The notes under the pieces: model-generated
The model's database searches: none
Told to the model about the DNA's origin: nothing
What the model saw: only the letters and a program-made list of their open reading frames with translations
Shown here: piece by piece, positions 12,987-24,736 of the stretch
Layout of the letters: every line of letters starts with the position of its first letter
How positions within the stretch are numbered: position 1 is the first letter of the stretch
From: Rheum nobile
Lineage: Eukaryota; Streptophyta; Magnoliopsida; Caryophyllales; Polygonaceae
Direction: 5' to 3'
NCBI GenBank assembly: GCA_027886185.1
Contig: WOAB01000506.1
Span: 2,170,001 to 2,234,000, forward strand
DNA length: 64,000 nt
Position numbers and translations under genes: made by a program

Positions 12987-13381
12987 TAGTTATATGTGAT
13001 TTTCGAGAATAATAATAACAAACAGTTAATATCAAACGAATTGGTGGAGAAACGTACATGAATAAAAGTATATTGAAACCTCATGATACAAACGAATTTA
13101 TTGCCATGTAACTCTGATTACTTGAAAACGTCTATTACTAGAGTCAAATGCAGATTTAAAAAAAAAATTGTTCACTTGTTAGAAATAATTTATTTATTTT
13201 TTCGCTACGCAAGAATCTGGCGTACGCAAGTTTCGGGCGTAGGAGCCAAATTTCAAAAAAAAAACCAACGGCCATGTCGAGCCAATTGTTTTCGCTACGC
13301 AGGAATCTTGCGTATGCAGAATTCCTACGTAAAGGTTTGTAGTGCGAATGGACAAAAAACGTAGTGTATATAGCGGCTTCG
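12987..13381. repeat. Right terminal inverted repeat, copy A
   Basis: Reverse complement of the left repeat, then subterminal TACGC motifs (13203-13335), ending CGTAGTG TATATAGCGGCTTC. The proposed terminus is 13380-13381. The left flank is outside the window, so a TSD cannot be tested. Confidence 0.75.
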
Positions 13382-14532
13382 TAAATTATAGGAAGCAATT
13401 GATTATGTGTAGTGGAAATTAAGGTGTAAAGAAATTCAAGAATTAAAATAGAACTACAATGTATCCTATGCTATACTGGAATGTCCAAAAATTTCTAATT
13501 TCTTTCGTTCACCTTTATTAAAATACTATTTTAACTCTAAATAAAAGTACCAGAAAGGTTCGTGCCTTCGTGATATTCTATAATAGAGTCATTCAAGCAC
13601 ATGTAAAATGATTAAGGCATATTTTATGGTAACCTCGAAATTTATAATTTTAACATGGTAAAAAAATCCAAACCTTTTTCCCCCCCCTCATGTTCCTTAT
13701 ATTGTCCAACATTAATTAAACCTCAAACAAAAACTAGTGAAATGCTAAATTTCATCATGTTTCATTATTAAAATATAGGAAATAAAGAGCAAGGTAGAAG
13801 TATAAAGGGATGGTGGGGCCATCAAAGAGTAATTAATTGAAAGAAAGCGTGATTTTTGGAAATTAGTGTGCTTTTTTTGCTCACTTTTTTTGGTAAAAAA
13901 ATAAGTTACTTGTATGTTGGGCCTATAAAATGAGATCCTATATATATTGTGGGGGCCTTGTGTAGGTGATTACCTTACACATATCTTAGACATGGCCTGA
14001 ATATTGGTAACAAGATCTGAAGAAGAATAAATCGGTTAAGGTTAGGGTTTCGACTAGAAGGGGAAGCAAATGTTGGTTGGTTAGGGTTTCATCTCTAGTG
14101 AGAAAGATGGCGAAGAGATTGATGAGCGATGATTGATGTCATGTCGAGCAAATTAAGGTTGAATAGAGACGAATAAAGAGGTTATGATTAAATTAAATAC
14201 CTCTTATTTTCAAAGCAAACTAAAAAACGCCTCAATTTTTGTTAACCCCTATATAAGCTCAAGTCTTTCTAGACCAATAAAATTATGGGCTTCACTATTT
14301 TTATAGGCTAACATTTGCGTTCGAATATATTGGGCCATAAGCTTGAGCCCAAACCTCAGTCTCACTTCAAAGTTGAAACTTGCCGAGACCAAACAATTAA
14401 CAAGTGCAACATTCGCTGGTCGATATACGTGAGCTCAGAATTGAATTATCTACTATATAATACATTACATTATAATTGGTTAGTTCATTTTCAAATTAAG
14501 TCATAAAAAATCTTTATTCATCAATGAAATAA
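13382..14532. other. Spacer between copy A and Helitron-like end; nothing recognised
   Basis: AT-rich, apparently unique sequence. No ORF longer than about 60 codons and no recognisable repeat end. It may be older host sequence. Confidence 0.5.
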
Positions 14533-14714
14533 TCTACTATATATATATATAATAAAGCAGAATACTTTCTACGCCACGTGGTACCCCCAGAATGAATCCG
14601 AGTTTTACGCTGCTATGTGGTGTCACGGTATTGAATTGGATATGTGTCAGCCTATCGTTTTTTTACATTTATTTTAAAAATAAAAAATTTGCACTAATAA
14701 CATCCTACACTTAC
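14533..14714 (+). mobile_element. Helitron-like 5' end, interrupted by Ty3 element
   Basis: A|TCTACTATATATATATAT followed by AATAAAGCAGAA and GCCACGTGG is the usual look of a plant Helitron 5' terminus (TC after an A). The sequence is cut at 14714 by the Ty3/gypsy insertion and would resume at 25448. The matching 3' end may be the CTAG at 29799, but the units from 26496 have their own TC starts, so the pairing is uncertain. Confidence 0.5.
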
Positions 14715-15425
14715 TGATAGTGCGTCATTATTTCATAATAACTTCAACGAGTTCTATATTGCTCGTCGGCACATCAGACCACGAAGTACACCTAATGCGG
14801 CAATCTCAAGATCTTACTAAGAAGGAAAGAAAAGGAGAGATACAAGAGGAAGAGAGGCCACGGGATATCTCTAGCGCGGCGATCCCCAATGACCGCGTCA
14901 TCACACCAGCAACACGTCTTCCATCTCCCGCGAAGTCATGATCGCGTAGTAGTCGTTGGACGCTTCCAGGCCGCTGTGAATCACTCGGACCAATCCGAGC
15001 ATGCCAACCACGCATCCCTCCAGTTTGACACACGCCTTCCCGCCCCTCCGGTCCAATCAACGCCTTACACCCCCTTGCCGACGTCTGCCACAGGGTGAGC
15101 CGCGAGGTGACACGTGTCCCTGCATGTCGACTAAGCGGAAGCAGGACTCTTCGTCTATAAATAGCCCAACACCCCTCAGAAACCGGGGTCGAGAAAAAGG
15201 AGAAAAACAGTTCCACGAGATTGGTTTAGCTTTTTTCAAGATATGTGATGATTCTCGTGTAATTGTAAAGAGAGTGGAAAGCTTTGTGTTCGTTGTTTAT
15301 AATACACCGCGTCCTTTGTTTGAGTTTGTGTTTTTCTTGTAGTAGAAGCGATTCATCGCGTTCATTCAAGATCAAGTCTTGTATAGTTTTGCACTTTACT
15401 TACTTAGATAACGTGGTAATCGTCA
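14715..15425 (+). repeat. 5' LTR of Tat-type element
   Basis: TGATAG...CGTCA. A clear TATA box (CTATAAATAG, about 15155-15164) is followed by the transcript leader. Differs from the 3' LTR by scattered substitutions and a few indels. Confidence 0.93.
15155..15164 (+). promoter_or_regulatory. TATA box in 5' LTR
   Basis: CTATAAATAG. The same site in the 3' LTR reads CCAATAAATAG, so that copy of the promoter is weakened. Confidence 0.65.
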
Positions 15426-15426
15426 C

Positions 15427-15444
15427 TGGCACCGTCCATGGGGA
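15427..15444 (+). other. Primer-binding site of Tat-type element
   Basis: TGGCACCGTCCATGGGGA follows the LTR end by one base. It is one variant of the TGGCGCCGT...GGGGA site common in plant Tat/Athila elements. Confidence 0.7.
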
Positions 15445-15496
15445 ACATCCTCACACTAGGGCGACTTGGTCCTCTTTGTGAACGCGACGGAAGACG

Positions 15497-16503
15497 ATGT
15501 CAAGCCTTGACGAGTTCGACTGGTCAGAATTCGAGACGGAGACTCCAGTCTCGGGTTGGCCGCCTCCACTGCACCCCGAAGCTTGGTGGCCCCAATATTC
15601 ACCCGCCGTCCCAGGTTACCCGCCATGGATTGGTGCACCGTACGTGGCCCCCGCGCCAGTTTTTCATCAGTTAATGCCTCCGCCGGACTTCGTTCCACAT
15701 CCTCAAGCACCTCTAGGATTTGCCTTCGATGCTGGTTAGGACCCCTGGATGGGTATGTTGGAAATTATCCCTCAGGTCAGTCTGCAAGTCCCTCGCACCT
15801 TCATGATGATCGCGGGAATGTAGAGCCTCCCGTGATGTCGATGTCAGTTTCCCAGGGTAGCTCATCGCGCTCTCATAAGCGCAACCAGGTGACCACTAGA
15901 CATGAAGAAGCATTAGATGGGGAATTGCAAAACCTCTCCATCTTTTCGGAAGCAGTAAGGCGTGCACCTGTGTTGAAAAGATTCCGTCAACCCACAATGG
16001 AGACTTATGATGGGACGTCCGACCATGATGAACATGTTCAAGCATTTCTGAGTCAAATGGAGATCAATGATTTCAATAACACGATGTTCTGCCCTCGTTT
16101 CCTTCCACCCTGAAGGGGATTGCCCTCTCCTGGATGATGAATCAACAACTAGGAAGCATTTGGTCCTTCTCCAAAATGATTCAAGCCTTCAAAACTCATT
16201 TCAACAACGCAAAGAAAAGAAAGAAGACAATCCAAGACTTGTTTTTAATAAGGCAAGGGGTTGAAGAGTCGCTCGGGGATTTTTTCACACGCTTCACCAG
16301 CATCGCGTCTCAAATTACCAGTCTAGAGCCAGTCATAGCGCGTGAAGTCTTGATGAATAACTTGGCAGATGGGCAGTTCAAACTCTTCGTATATCACGAG
16401 CAGCCGGGAACGTATGACGCGCTGAGGAGTTATATTTCGCGGCAAGTTTACGCGGAAGAGGCAGTAAGAGTAAAGGGAGGGAAATCCCAGCAGATCAAGT
16501 GAG
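15497..16503 (+). pseudogene. gag of Tat-type Ty3 element, frameshifted
   Basis: Gag forms the particle that packages element RNA. Reading starts at 15497 (MSSLDEFDWSEFETE), shifts frame near 15735 and again near 16105, and reaches a TGA at 16501. The retrotransposon gag domain is recognisable from about 15950 (APVLKRFRQPTMETYDGTSD, typical 'Y.G..DP..H' block) through SIWSFSKMIQAFKTHF and the ARE-VLMNNLADGQFK block. The first 80 codons are Pro/Trp-rich. The break positions by eye may be off by a few codons. It precedes the protease fragment directly. Confidence 0.8.
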
Positions 16504-17340
16504 ACCGCGTTCACACGTCTAGGGAGAAGGACAAGCGCGAAACCAAGCCTCCATTGCCAGACAGGGATAAAGCGCGAGGTGAAAGTCATCCCCCAGTTAG
16601 AGACGCCTATGAGGTTGGATGGTCAGAGCGTCGAGAACATCCCGCGGCGCATAGACAGCAAGCGCGAGAAACCAGGACGTATCAACATGACAATCCTCGC
16701 GAGTATTATGGCAACCAGCAAGGCAGTCGTCGGGAACCAAATGCCCATGACAAGAGCCCGTACTAGAGCAGGCCTTCGTCAAGGAGGAGGCCCGCCTATG
16801 AGGGGCGACGTAATCATCCTGATCCGACACCCCGCCCGGATGGCTACATCAACACCATCGCGGGAGGACCTTCCCTCGCAGGTTCCAGTAATCAAGAAAG
16901 GAAGCGGTATGCACGGGAAAGCCATCATGCTCCCTCCGTGTTCAGCATCGCTCAGTCATCCCGGCCTCACTCCGGCCTGACATTCACGAAAGAGGATGCG
17001 GAAGGGCTGCACATGCCTCATACAGACCCCCCTGTGATTCACACCCAGCTAGGAACCAAGATGGTGAGACGTGTCCTGGTGGATTCTGGCGCGTCGGTGG
17101 ATATTCTTTATTTCGACACGTTCGAGCAACTAGGAATATCTCCCAATTTCCTCAAGCCCTTTGTTGGGAAGTTGGTGACATTCTCTGGGGAGGAAGTAGA
17201 TGTCGCGGGCACGATCGAGTTGAAGATGACATTGGAAACCAATCCTGTTCGGCGCGTGAAAGATATCGAGTTCACCGTGGTGCGACTCCCGACATCATAC
17301 AACGCGATAATGGTCGTGTCTCCCTTATGAAGTTTCAAGC
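16504..17340 (+). pseudogene. Gag C-terminus and aspartic protease of Tat-type element
   Basis: A charged Arg/Glu/His-rich linker (about 16554-16766) leads through INTIAGGP-like and TFTKEDAEGLH blocks to the protease motif VDSGASVDILYFDTF (17080-17125), the retroviral-type DSG active site that cleaves the polyprotein. A TAG near 16764 and a TGA at 16978 interrupt different frames. Frame ends at 17328. The active-site triad itself is intact. Confidence 0.8.
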
Positions 17341-17429
17341 AGCTCTCTCCATCTACCACCTGAAATTAAAATTCCCTGTGGGTGATAAGGTTGGGGAGTC
17401 CAGAGGCCACCAAGAGGAAGCTCGGGGTT

Positions 17430-18999
17430 GCTATCTGTCTTTCTTGAAATCAAGACCACAAAACCTCGTGTACATGGTTGAGAAGCAGGACACGAAGATG
17501 GAAATGGGGGACCCCCTATCTGATGATGCACAGAAATTCGAAAAGATCGTGCTTAGTCCCTTCGAGAATAAAGAGGAGAAATTATTCGTCGGGGGGTGCA
17601 TGACCGGAAACCTCGCCCAAGAGCTAGAACGTCTGTTTGCTATCTCGCGGGATGTGTTCGCCTGGAGAATTGATAACTTGAAAGGTGTACCCCCAACAGT
17701 AGTCACTCATTCGCTCAATATTGATCATGCGGCCCGACCCATAGTCCAAAGGAAAAAGGAAGATGAACGAAGAACGCGTTAAAGCTGCTAATGCCGAAGT
17801 CGAAAGACTGCTCCGAGCTGGGTTCATCCGCGAAATCAAATATCCCAAATGGTTATCCAATGTGGTGTTAGTGAAAAAAGCCAACAGGAAGTGGAGAATG
17901 TGCATGGATTTCAAAGATGTGAACAAGGCCTGCCCGAAGGACAGCTACCCATTACCCTACATAGACGACCTTGTTGATTCCACCGCGGGAAATGTGGCGA
18001 TGAGCTTCTTGGATGCTTATTCAGGTTACAACCAGATTCAGATGGATCCACGCGATGAGGAAAGCATTGCCTTCATCACCAGCCAGGACACCTACTAATA
18101 TAAGGTTATGCCCTTTGGCCTGAAAAACGCAGGGGCTACATTCCAGCGGTTGATAGACTGTGTATTTAAAGGTCAGTTGGGAAACAGCGTTTCGGCGTAT
18201 GTGGATGACATCGTCGTTAAGAGTGCCACGAACAAGCAACATTTGGCAGATTTGTAGGAGGTGTTCGAGACGCTAAGAAGATTCCGGTTGAGTTTGAATC
18301 CCGAAAAATGCATGTTTGGAGTAAACTCTGGTAAGTTTCTTGGCTTCATGATTAGTTCTCGAGGCATTGATGTCAACCCTGAAAAGGTTGCTGCTATCGT
18401 CGCGATGAGATCTTCGAGATCCAGAAATGAGATTCAAAAACTCAATGGCGCGGTTAACTACTTGAGCCGGTTTTGCTCGCGACTGGCAGATAGGGCTCTC
18501 CCCTTATTCAATGCTCTGAAGAAGAACGAGAAATTCGTGTGGACCGAAGAGCTGGAGCAGTCTTTCCAGAGCCTCAAGGTCTATCTCAACCAACTGCCCA
18601 CTCTCTCTCCACCTCTTCGCGGCGAAGATCTTTAACTTTACCTCGCGGTTAGTCCTACCACTATCAGTGCGGTATTATCCAGAGAAAGCAATTACCCAGT
18701 ATATTTCGTGAGCAGGGTCCTACAGCCTGTCGAGCAAAGATACTCTCATGCGGAGAAGGTAGCGTTAGCCGTGGTATCGGCGGCCCGGCGTCTGAGACCA
18801 TACTTCCAAGCTCATTCTGTCCAGGTTCTGTCTGGTTTTCCCTTACGACAGATTTTGCATCAGCCTGCGCTCTCTGGCCGAATGACCAAGTGGGCCGTTG
18901 AGCTATCAGAATTTGACATCTCCTACTCGCCACGCACAACTATCAAAGCACAAGCCTTAGCCGATTTCATCGTTGAAGCAAGTTTTGTTGTCTCATAAG
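17430..18999 (+). pseudogene. Reverse transcriptase and first RNase H, Tat-type element
   Basis: Copies element RNA into cDNA. Recognisable RT blocks: WLSNVVLVKKANRKWRMCMD, CPKDSYPLPYIDDLVD, LDAYSGYNQI, VMPFGLKNAGATFQRL and the catalytic YVDDIVVKS (about 18198-18224). In-frame stops lie near 17780 (frame change), 18096, 18255 and 18632. RNase H follows (YLAVSPTTISAVL, RYSHAEKVALAVV, ALSGRMTKWAVELSEFDI), ending with a TAA near 18997. The catalytic Asp pair of RT is present. The frame is too broken to give a working enzyme. Confidence 0.88.
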
Positions 19000-19010
19000 A
19001 GCCGAATATC

Positions 19011-19508
19011 GAAGAGTGGAGGGTTTTTGTTGATGGATCGAAGTGTGACACGGGAGGCGGAGCGGGGATAGTGCTAGAAGGCCCCGCATCTTTCGAAGCT
19101 CAGTACGCCCTTAACTTCGCATTCCCCGTTACCAATAATGAAGCAGAGTATGAAGCCCTAATTGCTGGCTTAGAAATGGCTCTTCTGAATGGCGCGCGAA
19201 GAATCCAAGCCTTCACTGATTCGGAGGTAGCGGCGCGACAAGTGATGGGACAATATAAAGCTAAGACAGGATCGCTCCCCGACTACTACGCGAAGGTCAA
19301 AACCATGGTGTCTTGCCTGGACGCGTTCTACATAGAATCCATACCCCGTGCTTCGAACACCAGAGCAGACGCCCTTTCAAAGCTTGGCATAAACTTACCA
19401 CTGGAGCCAGGAAATAGGGTGTTAGTAGAAAGGAAGATGACCAAGGGAGTGACCAACCAGGTGATGAGCATTCAACCTAAGGAAAGCTGGGTTGAGCCCA
19501 TCTCATAG
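19011..19508 (+). pseudogene. Second, archaeal-type RNase H domain
   Basis: WRVFVDGSKCDTGGGAGIVL (from about 19017), NNEAEYEALIAGLEMA and FTDSEVAARQV give the Asp-Glu-Asp residues of an extra RNase H. An added archaeal-like RNase H between pol RNase H and integrase is diagnostic of the Tat lineage of plant Ty3 elements. The domain is readable in one frame to a TAG at 19506. It ends with the RASNTRADALSKL block. Confidence 0.85.
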
Positions 19509-20703
19509 TACATTGAACACGGCTATCTTTTGGACGATGCTCTTGAAGCAAGGAAAATCAAAGCAAAGGCCGCGAGATATTGTGTCAGGGGAGGGAGATT
19601 CTACAAGAAAGGATTCGTTGAGGCCGATCTGTTGTGTGTCGATGCGCAAAGGGCAGCTGAAATCCTAAAAGAGGCTCATGAAGGGATTTGCGGAGGCCAC
19701 CCAGGTTGGAGATCGTTAGCCCAGAAAATTACTCGGAGGGGATACTTCTGGCCTACCCTAAGGACTGATGCCACCAACTATGTTAAGAGATGTGACAAGT
19801 GTCAGAGGCATGCTAATATCCTCCATCTTCTCGCGTCTAATCTAAAGCCGATTCACACGGCATGTCCGTTCGCCCTCTGGGGAATGGATATCCTGGGCCC
19901 TTTTCCTAAAGCGGCGGGACAAACCCGTTACATTCTAGTGATCGTGGATTACTTCACCAAGTGGATAGAAGCTGAGGCTATGGCCAAGATCACCACGGCA
20001 AAGGTGTGCTCGTTCCTCTGGAAAAATCTCATATGCCGTTTTGGAGTGCCCTGGTCCATTATCACTGATCATGGTCCTCAGTTCGACTGTCTGGAAGTCC
20101 GCGATCTCTGCTCATCCTTGAATATTACCTTTAAATTCTCATTTGTGGCCCACCCGCAGGCAAATGGACAAGTCAAGAATGTCAACGCGCGGATCCTCGA
20201 TGACCTAAGAAGAAGGTTGACTGGGGCGCAAGGTAGGTGGGCCGAATTACTACCCTTGGTACTTTGGACCTACCGTACCACGGCACGACGAGCTACATAG
20301 GAGACCCCTTTCGCCATGGTCTATGGTACTGAGGCTGTTGTTCCTGTGGAAACCTTGGTGCCTTCAGCCCGAGTGTTTGATTTTGATCCGAAGAGCAATG
20401 AGGATTCCCTCAAACTTGACATGTACCTAAGGGAGGAGTTGTGTGATATTGCGGCTTTAAGGTATAAGGAATACTAGCGCCGAACCGCGTCATATTACAA
20501 CAAAAAGGTGAGACCGCGTTCACTCAAGAAAGGAGACTTGGTGCTACGACGCGTTGACGGGGCAAGCTTGATCCAAAGTGGGAAGGCCCATACCTCCTTG
20601 GTGATGAAATCCACGAGGGCGCATTCAAACTACGTGATGAAAATGAAGCAACCCTACCCAAGACCTGGAACGTGGCCCGCCTGAAGAAATACTATGCCTA
20701 AAG
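19509..20703 (+). pseudogene. Integrase of Tat-type element, catalytic Glu replaced
   Basis: Inserts element cDNA into the genome. The zinc-binding HHCC region reads AHEGICGGH...CDKCQRH (about 19673-19809). The DDE core shows GMDILGPFPKA (first Asp) and IITDHGPQF (second Asp), but where a Glu is expected after NGQV there is Lys (AAG, 20175-20177). Stops occur at 20298 and 20476. The C-terminal part (ETPFAMVYGTEAVVP, then KKGDLVLRRV) is recognisable until a stop near 20700. Loss of the third catalytic acid means no integration activity even without the stops. Confidence 0.85.
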
Positions 20704-20812
20704 CAGTACCCAGAGTTAAGTGATGTAATATATACAACACCATCAATAAAACATCGCCACTAGGCGATTGCTTGTGCAAATTTCATTCTTCTTACCTTAC
20801 GCTGATCCCAAG

Positions 20813-21214
20813 AAAGGCGGGTGAGATCCCTCAAGTCCAGGCTTGAGGTTGCCACCGCGTTTATTTTTCAAAAAATGGAGGGTGAGATCCCTCAAGTCCA
20901 GGCTTGGGGATGCCACCGCGCCCATTCTCCAACAGACGGGTGAGATCCCTCAGGTCTAGGCTTGGGGTTGCCACCGTGTCTATTCTCCAACAGACGGGTG
21001 AGATCCCTCAAGTCTAGGCTTGGGGCTGCCACCGCGTCCATTCTCCAACAGACGGGTGAGATCCCTCAGGTCTAGGCTTGGGGCTGCCACCGCGTCCATT
21101 CTCCAACAAACGGGTGAGATCCCTCAAGTCCAAACTTAGGGCTGCCACCGTGTTCATCCTCCAAATGGTGGGTGAGATCCCCCAAGCCTAAGCTTGGGGC
21201 TGCCACCGCGGTCA
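20813..21214 (+). repeat. Tandem array, seven ~58-bp units, downstream of pol
   Basis: Each unit reads GGGTGAGATCCCTCAAGTC then CAGGCTTGGGG(C/A)TGCCACCGCG. Starts are near 20818, 20880, 20938, 20996, 21054, 21112 and 21170. The first unit is longer and the last is diverged. It lies between integrase and the antisense ORF. Confidence 0.88.
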
Positions 21215-21360
21215 TTAATCAACTGAAATCTAGGCAAAACGGGGTGTTCGTCATTTGCATTCTACGTAAACTTAAAAATATTCCACAAACGGTTACATTG
21301 TTTCAAAAGGTTGTCTTGACAAGATCAACAAAAATCAAATCAGAAAATTCAACATGAATA

Positions 21361-23790
21361 TCACGCGGCAAGATTATCCGCTGGTGCATCTTCTCCTCCG
21401 CCCTGCCCTAGGTCTGGGACCGCGTCGTGACCCTCATCGTCTGAATCCGGTATCTCTGGTTCCCCAAAAAGGCTTGTGTACTCCGGCTCAAAGTAAGTAA
21501 TCTGTGGATCAATTTCACCAAACTTGGCCACCGCCTGCCTAACTCCAATACGGATTCCCTGTTGCCAATGTGGCAAAATCTCATATGCCCTTCTCAGCTT
21601 GTACTCATCGGAAGACAGATAGGCGTGAATCGCGGACTTCACCATGGCCTCCTCGCCCCTAATTCTTTCTTCCGCGGCATCACGCTCCTTGGCAAGGGCC
21701 TCATTCGCAGCCTTCAGTTTGTCGATATCCCTCCCCTTTTTTGTGACGGACTTCTTCAAGTCGTCAGCTTCTTTCCTAACGACGGCGGTCTCCTTCTTGG
21801 CCTCAGACGCTTCCTTCCTCGCGGCGTCGCGTTCAATACTAAGCTCCTCAATTTTCCTCTTACACTCTTCTAGTCGTCCTCCATCCTCACGTCCTTCCAG
21901 CTCAGAACATCCAACTTCCAAAGTCTTACAATACGAGGCGGTGGCAAGCAATCCCAAACGAGCATGTGTCAAGAAGAAAGAAGGGTCAGTCATCGCGGAA
22001 AATACATAGCCGAATCGATCCCTTCAACAAGAGGATATACCATTTCCAAATACTTCAAAGACTCAAATTCCAGATGAGCCGCGGGCAAAGTATTAAGCCA
22101 CCCTTTCTCCACGACACAAGCCTCCCTCAGAACCGCAAGCTTCCTCAGTTCCGCCGCAGCTGGAGCATGGGCGGTGAAGCGCCTGGCGGTGTCCATATTG
22201 ACAGTATCGGCGCGTCTAACCAAGCTGGTCCCCGCTGGGATGTCCACCCTGGCTCTCTTAGTAGATGGTCCTCCATGCCTCCCCTCGTGGTGCACCTTAC
22301 TCCTATTCTCTACCCTCGCCGGAGCCACCGGAGGCCGGGTAGTGCTGGTAGCCTCAATAGCCGCGGTCTTTGTAGGAGCTTGATCCTTTTCCACGATTGG
22401 AGTTGAGGTACCTTCTTCCTCAAGAACCACCGCGGGAAGTGAGGCTTCTCCCCCTGGTTTTCCGCGCCACACTACCCAACAACCACGAGGAGCTCACCAT
22501 GTCTGCAAAGTATACTGGCCATGTCAGATGTAAGTTTCAAACAAAAAGAAGAAGAAGAAACAACAACACAACTTATACAAAGCATTCGAGAATGCGTCAA
22601 CATGAGACATGTGAGTTAGTACCCCCTTCCCTTTCGTCACGACCACCTCTCAGCGGCAAACTCAAGGCCGCCTTCTCCAAGTTCTCTTGCGTGATCAACC
22701 TTTTGAAGTCTGGAGCGTCCAGGTCATTACGGAACCTAGCCTTGCATGCGTCTATGTCCCGCTGAGAAGGCTTCTTGGGCCTTTTAAACGACGCATGATA
22801 TCTTCAACAATTAAATAAATCCTCTGAGAAACCCCTGACTAAGAACCATCTATCCTTCCATTTTCCCACGTTGGAAGGTTTGCTAATGACCTTTAGGGTA
22901 GGGAAACTAAAGTTACACATTCCCTTCTCATACTTCATAGTAAAGAGGCAATGCATATGTTGCGCGTCAGGTGTTAGCCCTTCCTTGTAGCATCGCATTG
23001 TGTAACCACTGAAATACCTCCAAGTGTTAGGGTACAACTGTGCGGGACTCAAATTAGACATGGCTAAAAACTCGCGGTAGTGGTCGGCTAGGGGCAAGCG
23101 AAACCCTCCTTCCAAGCTAAATAAATTGACCACTAAACAGTTCTCATAACGCGCCAGTGAAGAACCCAGACGCTCAGGAAGGCACAACTCTACACCTTTG
23201 GGCCAAGGAATCTCTTCCGCTAGCCTTTCTAGAGTTTGAAGAGAGACAATAGTATATGTACCCATTTCACGCATGTCTTCATCCCCTGAAAGTGGCATCA
23301 TTGGGACCTCTTCCGGATTCACTCTAGCAGGAGGTGGGGGTTCTACACCTAATATGTGACTTGGAAAGTCAGCACAGCTATCCATACGCCCTTCCCTACG
23401 AGAAGACGTAGTTTCTGGAGGCATCATGGGAGATCGGGGCACGGCACCTTCCCTCGATATGGTTTGCGTGATCCCTGTTCTACCGCTGGGAAGCAGCGCG
23501 GCCTCTAACGTCTCCTCGGAATCCGAGGAAATGGTCTCGACACCCCCGTAAATGACCGCGCCTCCCCTAACCGTAGATGGCCGCGAAGGCCCAGGAAGGG
23601 GAGAGGATGATTAAGATGTAGACGATGCTTCCTCTGAACTCGTCCCCGTGTCATCTGCCAAGAAGGCTTCTTCCCTAGCGCGACCTAAGGGGTCCATACT
23701 CCCCGAGTTTGTCTCGCTATTAGGCATCCTAAAAGAACGACTTGAAGTTGTTACGCATTCTCTCAACTCTCTGAAGACAAGGGAAAACAA
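21361..23790 (-). pseudogene. Antisense extra ORF of Tat-type element (gypsy-type 'transposon protein' domain plus coiled coil)
   Basis: Minus-strand reading runs from about 23725 (MPNSETNSGSMDPLG) through a TAA at 23608-23610, then a 212-aa block (23442-22804) ending ...RGFSEDLFNC, then a continuation to about 22623. An intron-like gap (GTACTA donor near 22622, TTTGCAG acceptor near 22503) joins it to DMVSSSWLLGSVARK and a 160-aa Ala/Thr/Arg-rich block (22472-21990). A one-base frame change at 21990 leads into a 210-aa part with a Lys/Glu/Ala-rich coiled coil (residues about 35-125). The WKDRWFLVRG and PNTWRYFSGYTMRC blocks resemble the Pfam 'putative gypsy type transposon' family. Tat elements are known to carry such additional ORFs, some antisense. 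Role unknown. Intron call is inference. Confidence 0.65.
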
Positions 23791-24736
23791 GAGAAGGCTT
23801 AGCATGGTGAAAGAAAATACAAAGCGCGCCCAAGGAAGAGGACGCGAGGAGAAAGCATGAATCACCGCGCCATCAACAAAGAAGGAAAAGGAGGGAGCAA
23901 GAAAAAGAAAAAAGAGAAAAGAGAGAGGAAGTGGTGGGCGAACTCTACACCCGAGATGCCAAAAAAGATTAGGACCGGGTTCACTGATAGACATGGAATC
24001 GGGTTCACCAAGAGAGAGGAAAAAAAAGGAGGGAGCCGAGTTAAAGATCAACCCAGATTCGGAAAAGACGAAGGGTGTCTCCCCCACTCCCCTTTTCTTC
24101 TCCACCACCAGGAAACGACTCTTCGCCTCCCCAAACTTGTAAAATTCCCAAACCCGAAATGACCTCTCAGTGGTCGGAAGCCTACCCCTCGCCATCAAAA
24201 CCCCCCAGCCGCCCATACTAACCTCTGCATGTATGCCCGAAAACCCTAAGACCCCGGCCAACTACCCCATTCCCTCTCACAGTCACAACAACCTCACCGG
24301 AAAAGAAAACCACAGTCCCCCCCCCCCCCCTTTAATAAGGAAATTTTGCACATGCAACTATCTCACAACAACAATGGCAACCAAAAGAAGAAGAGAGAGG
24401 GGCTTACCTGGTTGATTTGTAGGAAGAATCGGCGGAGAAGATGAAGAGACGACTGGAAACCGTCCGGAACCGCAAGCGTCAGGAGGAGGAGAGAGGAGAG
24501 AGAGAAGGGAGAGTGTTGAAAGTGGAGTGATTTCCCGCCCATCCTTTGGCCCACCTTATTTATAACAATTTGGATGGGCCACCACTTGTCAGGCCCAGAA
24601 ACCAGGCTAACCGGCCCACCAAAAAGGGATCATGGGGAGGCCCACCGTGGTGTCAATAGAATGCGTTCACTTTAAACACTCACTATTATTTGTTGTTTTG
24701 ACTAAGCCAGGGATGACTCGCCAAAACAAGAGGTTG

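Larger units (their letters stand above)
1..13381. mobile_element. Long-TIR foldback-like DNA element (copy A), left end outside window, with nested LTR insertions
   Basis: Bases 240-363 are, by eye, the exact reverse complement of about 12987-13110, so the element has terminal inverted repeats of several hundred bp. The outer part carries TACGC/GCGTA-rich subterminal motifs (about 30-130 and 13203-13340). The right end is near 13380, where CGTAGTGTATATAGCGGCTTC matches the right end of copy B (46843-49225) out to GGCTTCG. The window starts about 100 bp inside the left end. The interior is an AT-rich minisatellite. No transposase is visible, so it is non-autonomous. Removing the nested solo LTR (401-3250) and LTR retrotransposon (3890-11157) leaves about 3.3 kb. 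An internal CACTA/TAGTG is present, but homology between copies continues beyond it, which argues against a CACTA terminus; a MULE or Foldback type is more likely. The superfamily is inference. Confidence 0.7.
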
